In this document: positions 17,057-28,383 of the stretch, piece after piece
How positions within the stretch are numbered: the stretch's first letter is position 1
How the letters are laid out: each line of letters opens with the position of its first letter
Origin: Rhizobium sp. Q54
GTDB taxonomy: Bacteria; Pseudomonadota; Alphaproteobacteria; Rhizobiales; Xanthobacteraceae
Length of the DNA stretch: 64,000 nt
Direction of reading: 5' to 3'
Assembly (NCBI GenBank): GCA_945907045.1
Contig: CAMDSH010000003.1
Location: 1 to 64,000, forward strand
Made by a program: the position numbers and the translations under genes
Notes under the pieces: generated by a model
The model's input: the letters and a program-made list of their open reading frames with translations, nothing else
What the model was told of the DNA's origin: nothing
Database searches by the model: none

Positions 17057-17828
17057 GCTCCGTCTTGCCCTTCACGCCCAGATAAGCCGCGACCACCGCC
17101 GGATTGCTCCGTACGGCGTCAGCGTTGCCCTCCGCCAGCGTGCGCCCCTGATCGAGAACGTGGATGCGGTTGGAAATTTTCATGACGAGACGCATGTCGT
17201 GCTCGACCAGCACCACCGTGACGCCGCGCGCTGCGATCTTCTTGATCACCGCGTCGATCTCTTCGGTCTCCACCGGATTGCAACCGGCGGCGGGTTCGTC
17301 GAGCAGAAGAATTTTTGGTTCAGTCGCCAGCGCGCGGGCGACTTCAAGCCGTTTGAGCGCGCCATAGGACAATGCGCCTGCAGGGCGTTCGGCGGCGTCG
17401 GCCAATCCGACAATCGATAAAAGTTCAAGCGCGCTCTCATGCGTCGTACGGTTCTGCCGCCCCACCGATGGCAAGCCGAACAGATGCGCGAAGACGTTGC
17501 GGTTTTCGTGCAGATGACGGCCAACCATGACGTTCTCGACCACGCTCATGCGGAAAAAAATTTGCAGGTTTTGGAACGTGCGCGAGAGGCCGCGCCGGGC
17601 AAGCTGATGCGGGGGCAGGCCGGTAACGTCCTCGCCATCGAGCGTGATGCGCCCGCTTTTCGGCGGGTAAAGCCCTGACACAAGATTGAACAGCGTCGTC
17701 TTGCCCGCGCCGTTGGGTCCGATGATCGCGAAGATGTCCCCGCGCGCGACATTGAGATTGATGCCTTCCAGCGCCTTCAACCCGCCGAACGCAATTCCGA
17801 GATTTTCGATGGTGAGCAGCGCGTTCAA
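17037..17828 (-). CDS. livG: ABC transporter ATP-binding protein LivG (system 1)
   Basis: 263 residues. Walker A is GPNGAGKTT, the Q-loop is SRTFQNLQIF, the signature is degenerate (LSYGALKRLEVARAL) as is usual in LivG, Walker B is KILLLDEPAAGCNP and the switch is VEHDMRLVM. The C-terminal YLGVKG is typical of LivG/LivF proteins. The start codon overlaps the livM stop by 4 bases (ATGA), so the two are translationally coupled. Partner of LivF in the heterodimeric ATPase. Confidence 0.95.
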   Translation of the reverse strand: MNALLTIENLGIAFGGLKALEGINLNVARGDIFAIIGPNGAGKTTLFNLVSGLYPPKSGRITLDGEDVTGLPPHQLARRGLSRTFQNLQIFFRMSVVENVMVGRHLHENRNVFAHLFGLPSVGRQNRTTHESALELLSIVGLADAAERPAGALSYGALKRLEVARALATEPKILLLDEPAAGCNPVETEEIDAVIKKIAARGVTVVLVEHDMRLVMKISNRIHVLDQGRTLAEGNADAVRSNPAVVAAYLGVKGKTELGLAVR

Positions 17829-18775
17829 GCCGTCCTCCGGCGAAAGCGCTGCGCGAGCGAAGGCACGATGCCGCCCGGCAGGAAGATCATGAACACGATC
17901 ATGATGAGGCCGAGCATGATGTGCTCGTATTCGTGAAACACGGTGAGCACCTGCGGCAGGATGACCAATATGGCCGCGCCGGTGATGCTGCCGAGGATGG
18001 AACCAAGGCCGCCGAGCACGGCCATCACCACGAACTCGATGGAGCGGATGAAGCCGGTGGTGTCTGGCGTTACAAATCCGTCGAACAGCGAAAAGTACGA
18101 ACCTGCGATGGCGGCGTAGACCGCCGACATGACGAACACGAGGAGCTTGTAACGAGGAACGTCGATGCCCAATACGCGCGCGGCAGTCTCGCTGTCATGA
18201 ATGGCGCGAAATGCGCGGCCGGTCGGGCTGGTGATGAGGTTCACCGCGATCCACGCGCCGATCACCAAACTCACGCCTGAAATCCAGTACCAGGTCTGCG
18301 AGCCGTAAGCGCGCCAGCCGAACACGACGAGCCGCGGCACTTCCATCCCGTTCGGGCCGCCGGTGATGTCGGCTTCGTTCGTGAACACCATCGAAATAAG
18401 CAGTCCGAGGCCGAGTGTCGCGACGGCGAGGTAATAGCCGCGCAGCTTCAGAATTGGTTGTCCAACAATAAACGCGAGCAAAGCCGAGAACACCGCGCCG
18501 CCGATCAGCGACGCCCAGACCGGCAGGCCGAGATAGGCCGGGCCAAGCGTAACGGCGTAAGCGCCGATGCCGAAAAATCCCGCGTGTCCGAGGCTGACCT
18601 GACCGGCAAAGCCCATCAGCAAATTGAGCCCGATGACCGCGAGCGCATTTATGAAAACCAGTGCGGCGATGCGGAGATAAAAAGCCGACGGCAGCACGAG
18701 CGGCAACAGCAGCACGAGCGTCGCGAGCGCAATCACCACCATGTAAGGCTTGCTGGTGAAGCGATGCACGGTCAC
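17825..18775 (-). CDS. livM: Branched-chain amino acid-type ABC transporter permease LivM (system 1)
   Basis: 316-residue integral membrane protein with about 8-9 hydrophobic segments. LivM landmarks are NLLMGFAGQVSLGHAGFFGIGAY, LRLRGYYLAVATLG and the coupling-helix region GRAFRAIHDSETAARVLGIDVPRYKLLVFVMSA. The start overlaps livH by 4 bases. Substrate class is not decided by LivM; Liv-type importers in alphaproteobacteria also take up aromatic and other carboxylic acids. Confidence 0.95.
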   Translation of the reverse strand: MTVHRFTSKPYMVVIALATLVLLLPLVLPSAFYLRIAALVFINALAVIGLNLLMGFAGQVSLGHAGFFGIGAYAVTLGPAYLGLPVWASLIGGAVFSALLAFIVGQPILKLRGYYLAVATLGLGLLISMVFTNEADITGGPNGMEVPRLVVFGWRAYGSQTWYWISGVSLVIGAWIAVNLITSPTGRAFRAIHDSETAARVLGIDVPRYKLLVFVMSAVYAAIAGSYFSLFDGFVTPDTTGFIRSIEFVVMAVLGGLGSILGSITGAAILVILPQVLTVFHEYEHIMLGLIMIVFMIFLPGGIVPSLAQRFRRRTA

Positions 18776-19644
18776 ACCCGCTCAATGCTGGCGCGGCCGA
18801 ACAAACCCTGCGGCATGGCGAACAGCACCGCGAGAATGACGATGAAGGCGATCGCATCTTTATATTGCGACGAGAGGTAGCCCGCGCCGAAAGCCTCTAA
18901 CAGGCCGAGCAGAAGTCCGCCGGCCACCGCGCCGATAGGGCTGCCCATGCCTCCGAGCATGGCGGCAGCGAATCCCTTGAGCGCGAGCAGCGTGCCGATA
19001 GCGTAATTGGTGAGCGTGATCGGCGTCGCCAGCAGCCCGCCGATGGCTCCGATCAGGGCGGAAACAACGAAAGAGATGCCGATGACTGCGGATGTATCGA
19101 TTCCGACGAGCCGCGCGGCGAGCCGGTTCGCGGCGGTTGCCAGCATCGCTTTGCCCATCAGCGTGCGATTGAGGAACAGCCACAACGCCGTGACGATGAT
19201 GCCGGTGCCGATCAGCACGATGATGCTTTGCGGGAGAATAGCTGCGCCGCCGAGGTTCAGCGGTGTATCGCCGGCGAGCGGCGGCAGGCTGTGAAAGTTC
19301 TTGTCGAAGAACACCGCTGCGAGGCCGCGCATCAGGATCGACGCGCCGATGGTGATGATAATCAGCGTGACGGGCGAAGCGCCGCGCGCGGGTTCGATTG
19401 CCAGCCGATGCAGCAGTATTCCGAACAATACCGTAACGACAATGGCGAGCAGCGCGGCGAGCGGCAGGGGTATCCCGGCTGCGGCGGCGAACACGGCAGT
19501 CATGCCGCTCACCATCACGAACTCGCCTTGCGCGAAGTTGATGACGTCGGATGCGTTGTAGATGAGCGTGAATCCGAGGGCGATCAGGGCGTAGATCGCC
19601 CCAACCGTCAGTCCGGAAAATGCGAATTGCAGAAACTCAGCCAT
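18772..19644 (-). CDS. livH: Branched-chain amino acid-type ABC transporter permease LivH (system 1)
   Basis: 290 residues with about 8 membrane segments. LivH landmarks are GLTVGAIYALIALGFTLIYNASDVINFAQGEFVMVSGM and GGMGSPIGAVAGGLLLGLLEAF. It pairs with LivM. A 158-base gap separates it from livK upstream and contains a strong hairpin (19720-19757), which is likely to lower expression of the permease genes relative to the receptor. Confidence 0.95.
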   Translation of the reverse strand: MAEFLQFAFSGLTVGAIYALIALGFTLIYNASDVINFAQGEFVMVSGMTAVFAAAAGIPLPLAALLAIVVTVLFGILLHRLAIEPARGASPVTLIIITIGASILMRGLAAVFFDKNFHSLPPLAGDTPLNLGGAAILPQSIIVLIGTGIIVTALWLFLNRTLMGKAMLATAANRLAARLVGIDTSAVIGISFVVSALIGAIGGLLATPITLTNYAIGTLLALKGFAAAMLGGMGSPIGAVAGGLLLGLLEAFGAGYLSSQYKDAIAFIVILAVLFAMPQGLFGRASIERV

Positions 19645-19719
19645 AACAGCAACTCCGGGCGGCCATCGGCTGGCGGCGATTAGCGGCTAACGGCGCCGTC
19701 CGGATTCCCCGTCTGGTCG

Positions 19720-19757
19720 CTCCGCCCGCTTCTCAACATGAAGAGAAGCGAGCGGAG
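19720..19757 (-). terminator. Hairpin between livK and livH (system 1), probable attenuator
   Basis: A 15-base stem with one mismatch (19720-19734 pairing with 19743-19757) and an 8-base loop. It lies 45 bases after the livK stop and 75 bases before livH, with no strong T run. Position and strength suggest partial termination or mRNA 3'-end protection that favours the receptor transcript. The second Liv operon has a hairpin at the same place (40053-40080). Confidence 0.6.
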
Positions 19758-19802
19758 TGTTGTTGCCATTATATCGGATTACGCTCGCGTTGGGCCTGGC
19801 GT

Positions 19803-20933
19803 TCAGTTCACCAGCGTCCAGTCCCCGCCCTTGATTTCGAGCATGCGGAACGAGGTCAGATCGAGGCCGAGGTGATCGGTCGCTGACATGTTGACCATGC
19901 CACCGGTGCCGACGAAGCCTTTGGTCTTTTCGATTTCGTCACGCACCTTGGCCTTGTCGGCGCTTTTCGCGCGCTTCATGGCCTGCGTCAGGATCATCAG
20001 CGCGTCATACATGTGACCGCCGAAGGTCGAAACCGGTTCGCCGGTCTGCTTCTCGTATCGCGTCTTGTAAGCCAACGCGACTTTCTTGAGCGGGTCGCTG
20101 TCGGGCAGCTTTTCCGCGACCAGCGTGGCGGCCGCCGGGAGGCGGACGCCTTCCGAGGCATCGCCCGCAAGCTTGATGTAACTCTTCGACGAAACGCCGT
20201 GGCTCTGATAGAGCGGCACGCCGATTGCGAGCTGACGATAGTTGCGCGTAACGATGGCCGGCCCCTGACCGAAGCCGCAATTGATGACCGCCTGCACGCC
20301 CGCCGTATTCTTGATGTTGGTGAGCTGCGGGGTCATGTCGCTGTCGCCTGCGCCGTAGATTTCATCCTTGACGACGGTGATGCCGAACTGCGGCGCCATC
20401 TTCAGACATTCGGTGCGCATCGCTTTGCCCCAGCCGTCGGTGCCGGAGATCATGCCGATATTGGTGATCTTGCGCTTCTTGAGATCCTCGAAAATCTTTC
20501 CGCATGACATCGGCTCGGTGTGCGGTGTTTTGAACACCCACTTGCGCACCGGGAAAACGATTTCCGCCGCGCCCGCCAGAGCGATGAAAGGGATGCTGGC
20601 GTCGGAATAGATCGGAACCATCGCAAGGCTGGTGCCGGTGATCGAGCCGCCCAATACGGCATCGACTTTGTCTTCTTCAACCAGACGCGTGGCGAAGGTG
20701 CGCGCTTTGCTGGCGTCGCCGCCGTCGTCATAAATGAAAAGCTTGATTTGCTGGCCGTTGATGCCGCCGGAAGCGTTCATCTCGGCGACGTACATTTCGA
20801 GAGTTTTCTTTTCCGGGTCGCCGAGGAACGATGCTGGGCCGGTGATCGAAAGCACCGAACCGATCTTGATGTCAGCTTGAGCGGACGTTGCCGCGAAAAC
20901 CAAAGCTGCTGCTGCAACTGCAAGTTTCTTCAT
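19803..20933 (-). CDS. livK: ABC transporter substrate-binding protein, LivK type (system 1)
   Basis: 376-residue periplasmic receptor of the type I fold. ATG 20933, preceded by GGGAGGAGACA, gives the signal peptide MKKLAVAAAALVFAATSAQA; the 31 extra in-frame codons upstream are not coding. The mature protein starts DIKIGSVLSITGPASFLGDPEKKTLEMYV, as in LivJ/LivK relatives. The residues that bind the ligand amino group cannot be identified by eye, so an amino acid substrate is not assured; control by the same operator as CoA catabolism genes argues for the pathway's own substrate. Operator copy B lies 80 bases upstream. Confidence 0.93.
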   Translation of the reverse strand: MKKLAVAAAALVFAATSAQADIKIGSVLSITGPASFLGDPEKKTLEMYVAEMNASGGINGQQIKLFIYDDGGDASKARTFATRLVEEDKVDAVLGGSITGTSLAMVPIYSDASIPFIALAGAAEIVFPVRKWVFKTPHTEPMSCGKIFEDLKKRKITNIGMISGTDGWGKAMRTECLKMAPQFGITVVKDEIYGAGDSDMTPQLTNIKNTAGVQAVINCGFGQGPAIVTRNYRQLAIGVPLYQSHGVSSKSYIKLAGDASEGVRLPAAATLVAEKLPDSDPLKKVALAYKTRYEKQTGEPVSTFGGHMYDALMILTQAMKRAKSADKAKVRDEIEKTKGFVGTGGMVNMSATDHLGLDLTSFRMLEIKGGDWTLVN

Positions 20934-21013
20934 TGTCTCCTCCCATCTGGCTGTTTTATTTTTCTTTTGGGCCGGCACCCGGCGAAATTGGCAAAGCCTT
21001 GTGCCCGCCCAAA

Positions 21014-21033
21014 TTTGGTATAACACTATTCTA
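21014..21033 (-). promoter_or_regulatory. Shared 20-bp operator, copy B (livK1)
   Basis: On the minus strand, toward livK1, the site reads TAGAATAGTGTTATACCAAA, matching 17 of 20 positions of copy D. Its orientation relative to livK1 is the same as copies A, C and D have to their genes. It lies between livK1 and the divergent iorA-like gene (start 21234) and may affect both. Confidence 0.7.
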
Positions 21034-21233
21034 GATCAGGGCTCCCGGGTTGGGAAGGGTCATTCTGCCGCTGACCCGGCGGAGTTGCGCGCTGTGGCGT
21101 TACGTCTCAACGCCTGCGTGATTTGGAATGTGTTGCGATTGTTTCAGATGATGCGGCGTCAGATACCGGCAAGATATCTGGGATGCATCATTGTAAAAAA
21201 GCAGAACCGTCGGCCGGAATGACGGAGTAGGGC
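21034..21233 (+). other. Leader region of the indolepyruvate oxidoreductase operon
   Basis: Two hundred bases between operator copy B and the iorA-like start. No small gene is apparent. The stretch has a TTTGGAAT at 21122-21129 that matches the start of the 15530-15549 operator copy, but the rest diverges, so I do not call it a site. A GGAGTAGGGC ribosome site precedes ATG 21234. Confidence 0.3.
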
Positions 21234-23377
21234 ATGGAGCGCTCGTTCAAACAGGAAGTGCAGTCGCTGCGCCTCGGCGCCGGCGACACTTTTCACGGCG
21301 AGGGCATTCTCGCGGTCACCAAGGCGCTGCTGCAATCGGGTGTGAGCTACGTCAGCGGCTATCCGGGCGCGCCGGTGTCGCATCTCGTCGATGTGCTGAC
21401 CGATGCCTCCGACATTCTCGACGATCTTGGTGTTCACTTCGAACCGGCGGCGAACGAAGCCGGCGCCGCCGCCATGCTCGGTGCATCGATTCAATATCCC
21501 ATTCGCGGCGCGGTGACGTGGAAGTCGGTGGTCGGCACCAATGTCGCTTCCGACGCTCTTTCGAATCTCGCTTCCGCCGGCGTCACCGGCGGCGCGCTCA
21601 TCATCGTCGGCGAAGATTATGGCGAGGGCGCCAGCATCATTCAGGAGCGCACGCACGCCTTCGCAATGAAGTCGCAAGTGTGGTTGCTCGATCCGCGGCC
21701 CAATCTGCCGACCATCGTCGGAATGGTGGAGCACGGCTTCGCGTTGTCGGAAGCCAGCAACACCCCGGTGATGCTCGAGTTGCGCATCCGTGCCTGTCAC
21801 GTGCACGGCAGTTTCGTCTGCAAGGATAATCGCGCTGCCGCGATTTCGCGCCGCAATCCGATCGCGGAGCCGAAGTTCGATTTTGCGCGGTTCTGCCTGC
21901 CGCCGTGGACCTACTCGCAGGAAAAACAAAAGATCGATGTGCGGTGGCCGGCGGCTGTTCAATACATCTCCGAGCACAAGCTCAATGAAGTTTTCACGGG
22001 CAAGCACGATCATCTCGGCATCATCGTGCAGGGTGGTCTCTACAACGGTGTGATGCGCTCGTTGCAGCGCCTCGGTCTCGCCGACGCTTACGGTGCCACC
22101 GATATTCCGATCTACGTGCTCAACGTCACCTATCCGCTAATTCCATCCGAGATCACCGACTTTTGCCGTGGCAAAAAGGACATGCTGATCGTCGAGGAAG
22201 GTCAGCCGAACTATCTTGAGCAAGCGATCAAGGCGACGCTGCAGGAGCGCAACGTCACGGGCAGCGCCATTCATGGCAAGAATGTCTTGCCGCAAGCCGG
22301 TGAATACACCGGCGAGGTCGTCGTGACGGGCATTGCAAAGTTTCTCGGCTCGGCTTGGCCGCAAGGCGAAACCGCCGGACAATGGAAGGCGCTGACCGAA
22401 GAGATACGCATCGCCAAGGAACGCGCGGCGGACCTGCTGGGGCAGCCCGTTCCGGTGCGCCCGCCCGGCTTCTGCGTCGGTTGCCCGGAGCGTCCGGTTT
22501 TCAGCGCCATCAAGATCGCCGAAAAGAAAATCGGGAAGACCCACATCACCGGCGATGTCGGCTGCCATATTTTCGCGTCGCTCGCGCCGTTTCACCTCGG
22601 CAACACGATGCTCGGTTACGGCCTTGGGCTGGCGAGCGGGGCGGGGATCGCCGCCAATTTCAAAAAACGCGTCATCAACATCATGGGCGACGGCGGATTC
22701 TGGCATAACGGCCTGACCACCGGGGTCACCAATGCCGTCGCCAATGGCGACGACGGCATCCTCATCATCATGAAAAACGGCTACGCGGCGGCAACCGGCG
22801 GGCAGCGCATTCCAACCTCGCCCGGCTCACCGCGTGTCCCATCGAGGCAGCCGCGCATCGACAAGGTGCTCAGGAACGTGGGCGTGAAGTGGCTCAAGAC
22901 CATTCACAGCTACACCGTGAGCAGCATGCTCAAGGCGCTGGTCGAGGCGAGCACGACGCCGGAACGTGGATTGAAGGTCATCATCGCCGACGGCGAATGT
23001 CAGCTGGAGCGCCAGCGGCGCATTCGGCCTCTGATCGCCAAGCAGCTGAGCGAAGGCAAGCGCGTGGTGCGTACGCGCTTCGGCATCGATCCCGATGTCT
23101 GCACGGGCGATCACTCCTGCATCCGCCTGTCAGGCTGTCCCTCGCTCACCATCGCACCCAATCCCGATCCGCTGCGCAAGGACCCCGTTGCCAAGGTCGA
23201 CAACAATTGCGTCGGCTGCGGCCTTTGCGGCGAAGTCGCGCACGCCGCCGTGCTGTGCCCGTCGTTTTACCGCGCCGAGATCATCCAGAATCCGACCTGG
23301 TGGGACGGCATTGTGGATCGCGTGCGGCGCGTCATCATTGGCGCGCTGCGTCCGTCGCGCTCCGCGACCGCCGTGCA

Positions 23378-23381
<4 letters not shown>
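21234..23381 (+). CDS. iorA: Indolepyruvate:ferredoxin oxidoreductase alpha subunit (IorA-like)
   Basis: 715 residues. It oxidatively decarboxylates an arylpyruvate (indolepyruvate, phenylpyruvate, 4-hydroxyphenylpyruvate) to the arylacetyl-CoA with reduction of ferredoxin. The order is a ThDP Pyr-type domain (20-200, SGYPGAPVSHLVDVL), a swivel region, a ThDP PP-type domain with GDVGCHIFASLAPF and MGDGGFWHNGLTTG...NGYAAATGG (about 435-530), and a C-terminal two-cluster ferredoxin domain with CTGDHSC...SGCP and CVGCGLCGEV...LCP. The second cluster has the full CxxCxxCx(n)CP pattern and the first is a variant one. It overlaps the beta gene by ATGA. Such arylacetyl-CoA products would suit the DpgC-like enzyme of the neighbouring unit. 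Confidence 0.93.
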
Positions 23382-26043
<2,662 letters not shown>

Positions 26044-26075
26044 TGCCGCGGATTTGTCTAGCGCGATGACGCAAT

Positions 26076-26121
26076 CTCCGCGCCGGAGCCGCTCGATGAA
26101 GAGCGCGCTCCGGCGCGGGAG
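26076..26121 (+). terminator. GC-rich hairpin after the iorAB-takP operon
   Basis: CTCCGCGCCGGAGC (26076-26089) pairs with GCTCCGGCGCGGGAG (26107-26121) with one bulged base and a 17-base loop. It lies 32 bases after the TakP-like stop and directly before operator copy C. No T run follows, so it may act as a Rho-dependent or boundary structure rather than a classical terminator. Confidence 0.6.
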
Positions 26122-26124
26122 CGC

Positions 26125-26153
26125 TTGACAAACTAGAACATCGTTATACCATA
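26125..26153 (+). promoter_or_regulatory. Shared 20-bp operator, copy C, with adjacent TTGACA
   Basis: The element at 26134-26153 reads TAGAACATCGTTATACCATA, 19 of 20 identical to copy D. A perfect TTGACA (26125-26130) precedes it by three bases, which puts the element over the -35 to -10 spacer and -10 region of a sigma70 promoter. It lies 130 bases upstream of the SRPBCC gene that starts the seven-gene IpdAB operon. Confidence 0.75.
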
Positions 26154-26283
26154 AACGCGGATGACTGCTCTCGCAGGGGCTTTCCTGTCCGATTGAGCAG
26201 TGAGCCAATGCAAGCCGAAATAAAGCGCCGACACGAAATTTGAGTGTCTTCGTTCCGTCAACGACCGGGAAAGAGTTTGAACG

Positions 26284-26721
26284 ATGCCAAAAGTATTTGT
26301 GAGCACCGTGATCAATGCGCCGCTTGAGCGCGTGTGGCGAGTGGCCAGCGACTTCAACGGCTTGCCGGCGTGGATGCCGGGAATGAAAGACAGCGTCATC
26401 GAACCGGGTAAAAAAGACAAAGAGATCGGCGCGGTGCGCAAGCTCTCGATGATCGGCTCAAAGGACATCCTGCGCGAACGGCTTGAAGCGCTATCGACGG
26501 AAGAGCACCTCATCACTTATTCGGTGCTCGAAGGTCCGTTGCCGGTGAAGAACATCCGCACCAGCATGCGCCTGCGTCCCATTACCGACACATTCGGGAC
26601 GCTCGGCGAATGGTCGACGGAATTCGAAACCGAGAAGGGCAAGGAAGAGGAAGGCGAGCAATTCATGGCTCGCGTGTTCAACGCAGGCTTCCGTGCGCTG
26701 AAGAAACACCTGAACGTCTGA
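26284..26721 (+). CDS. SRPBCC (START/Bet v1-like) family protein
   Basis: 145 residues of the helix-grip fold used by polyketide cyclases, aromatase/cyclases and lipid-binding proteins: VFVSTVINAPLERVWRVASDFNGLPAWMPG at the start, then the IGAVRKLSM and LEGPLPVKNIRTSMRLRPI strands, and the closing helix FMARVFNAGFRALKKHLNV. Such proteins bind or process hydrophobic small molecules. It is the first gene of the operon SRPBCC, DUF35, thiolase, IpdA-like, IpdB-like, aldehyde dehydrogenase, NMO-type, and may bind the pathway substrate or catalyse a non-redox ring step. No catalytic residue can be assigned. Confidence 0.85.
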   Translation: MPKVFVSTVINAPLERVWRVASDFNGLPAWMPGMKDSVIEPGKKDKEIGAVRKLSMIGSKDILRERLEALSTEEHLITYSVLEGPLPVKNIRTSMRLRPITDTFGTLGEWSTEFETEKGKEEEGEQFMARVFNAGFRALKKHLNV

Positions 26722-26743
26722 CGCTCTGACAAACGAGTAACGC

Positions 26744-27178
26744 GTGAACCTGTTGCATTCATCCGGCGTGGTTATGCCAACCGATCCCAAGCAGACGCCA
26801 TATCTGCTGGGCGGGAAATGCAGCAACTGCGGAACCGTTGTGTTTCCGAAAATGCCGGTGTGCCCCAAGTGCCGCCGCAACGGCACGGTCGAGGACATCG
26901 AGATCGGCCGCAAAGGCCGTCTGTTCAGTCACACCATCGCGCGCTTCGCGCCGAAGGGTTTCAAGGCGCCGTTCTTCCAGATATTCGTCGACCTTCCCGA
27001 AGGTCCGCGCATCTTCTCTCTCGTCGGAGCGGAATGCCCGGTGGAAGACGGCGTGCTTGAAGACGGCATGGAAATGCGCCTTGTAGTCGAGTCGCTCGCC
27101 GACACGCCCGAAAACAAAGATACGCTCACGTACAAGTATGTGCCCGCCGCGAAATCCGGGAAGCCCCGCCATGCGTGA
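26744..27178 (+). CDS. DUF35 zinc-ribbon/OB-fold protein, thiolase partner
   Basis: 144 residues from GTG 26744, or about 134 from ATG 26774. The rubredoxin-like zinc ribbon has CSNC and CPKC about 13 residues apart (KCSNCGTVVFPKMPVCPKCRRNG), followed by the OB-fold (GRLFSHTIARFAPKGFKAPFFQIFVDLPEGPRIFSLV). DUF35 proteins form complexes with SCP2-type thiolases and with steroid aldolase or hydratase components such as Ltp2-ChsH2. The thiolase gene starts inside its last codons (8-base overlap), which supports a complex. The second cassette has an OB-only relative at 34863. Confidence 0.88.
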   Translation: MNLLHSSGVVMPTDPKQTPYLLGGKCSNCGTVVFPKMPVCPKCRRNGTVEDIEIGRKGRLFSHTIARFAPKGFKAPFFQIFVDLPEGPRIFSLVGAECPVEDGVLEDGMEMRLVVESLADTPENKDTLTYKYVPAAKSGKPRHA

Positions 27179-28352
27179 GGTCGCCATCATCGGCGTCGGC
27201 GCGCACCCGACCGGCCAGTTCACCGACAAGTCGCTCAAGGATTTGGGCTACACGGCGATCTGGGGCGCGCTTAAAGATGCCGGCGTTACGCCGGAAGATA
27301 TCGACGTTGCTTACGTCGGAAATTCTCTCGGTGGATTGCTGACCGGCCAGGAAGGCGTGCGCGGGCAGGTGGTGCTGCAACATTCCGGCATCACCGGCAT
27401 TCCGGTCATCAACGTCGAAAACGCCTGCGCCAGCGCGGCGACGGCCTTGCGCGGCGCGTGGCTTGAGGTTGCATCCGGCGCCGCCGATGTCGCCATCGCG
27501 GTCGGCGTTGAAAAAATGTACGTGGGCGACACCGCGCGCACCATCGGCGCGCTGTCTTCGGTGTCGGAGCTCGATCTGTCGCAGATGGGCATGCAGTTCA
27601 CGACCAGCTACGCGATCCATCCGAAAATAAATCTCAAGGGCAAGATGAAGGAATACGGCTGGACCAGCGCCGATTTCGCCAAGCCTGCCGTGAAGAATTC
27701 CTACAACGGATCGCTCAATCCGCTGGCGCAGCATCGCCGGGCGCTCACCATCGAGCAGGTCGTGCAGTCCCGCATCGTCGTCGATCCGCTCACGCTCTAT
27801 ATGTGCGCGTCGATTTCCGATGGCGCGGCGGCAGCGGTTGTTTGCGCCGCCGATATGGCTTCCAAATTCACCAGCAAGACGCCGATCCGCATCGCGAGCT
27901 GCGTGCTGCGTTCGGGTGAATATCGTTTGCCGAACGACAAGCGCTTGGACTCGGCGACGGTGTCGGCACAGGCGGCGTACGAAGAAGCCGGCATCGGCCC
28001 GGAAGATCTTGGCGCGATCGAGTTGCACGATGCGATGGCTCCCGCGGAATTGATGCTTTACGAGCGGCTCGGTCTGTGCGGGCCGGGCGAGGGGCCAAAA
28101 CTCATCGACGACGGCACGACGACATTGCGCGGGCGCTTGCCGGTTAATCCGAGCGGCGGCTTGTGTTCGCGCGGCCACCCGGTCGGCGCGACCGGCTTGC
28201 TGCAGATCGCGGAACTGGTTTGGCAGATGCGCGGCGAGGCCGGTCCGCGGCAAATCGAGAAGCGGCCAAAAGTGACGATGGCGCAAAACCAGGGCGGGCT
28301 GCTGCTCGGGCAAGACTCCGCCGTCTACGGCGTTACGATTTTGAAATCCTGA
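27171..28352 (+). CDS. SCP2-type thiolase (acetyl-CoA acyltransferase family), copy 1
   Basis: 393 residues. ATG 27171 is chosen because the family start REVAIIGVGAHPTGQF follows directly. The nucleophilic Cys is in NVENACASAATAL (about residue 86) and the catalytic His in GGLCSRGHPVGATGLLQI near the C-terminus. The HDAMAPAELMLYE region replaces the NEAFA loop of classical thiolases, as in the SCP2/lipid-transfer type that works with DUF35 proteins. The likely reaction is thiolytic or retro-aldol cleavage of a beta-ketoacyl- or beta-hydroxyacyl-CoA. It lies between its DUF35 partner and the IpdA-like gene. A paralogue is at 33703. Confidence 0.92.
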   Translation: MREVAIIGVGAHPTGQFTDKSLKDLGYTAIWGALKDAGVTPEDIDVAYVGNSLGGLLTGQEGVRGQVVLQHSGITGIPVINVENACASAATALRGAWLEVASGAADVAIAVGVEKMYVGDTARTIGALSSVSELDLSQMGMQFTTSYAIHPKINLKGKMKEYGWTSADFAKPAVKNSYNGSLNPLAQHRRALTIEQVVQSRIVVDPLTLYMCASISDGAAAAVVCAADMASKFTSKTPIRIASCVLRSGEYRLPNDKRLDSATVSAQAAYEEAGIGPEDLGAIELHDAMAPAELMLYERLGLCGPGEGPKLIDDGTTTLRGRLPVNPSGGLCSRGHPVGATGLLQIAELVWQMRGEAGPRQIEKRPKVTMAQNQGGLLLGQDSAVYGVTILKS

Positions 28353-28383
28353 AACGAGGCGTTCCAAAAAACGAGGGCATGAC

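Noticed and set aside
21122-21141. Possible further copy of the shared operator before the iorA-like gene
   Set aside because: Only the first eight bases match copy E; the rest is no better than chance.
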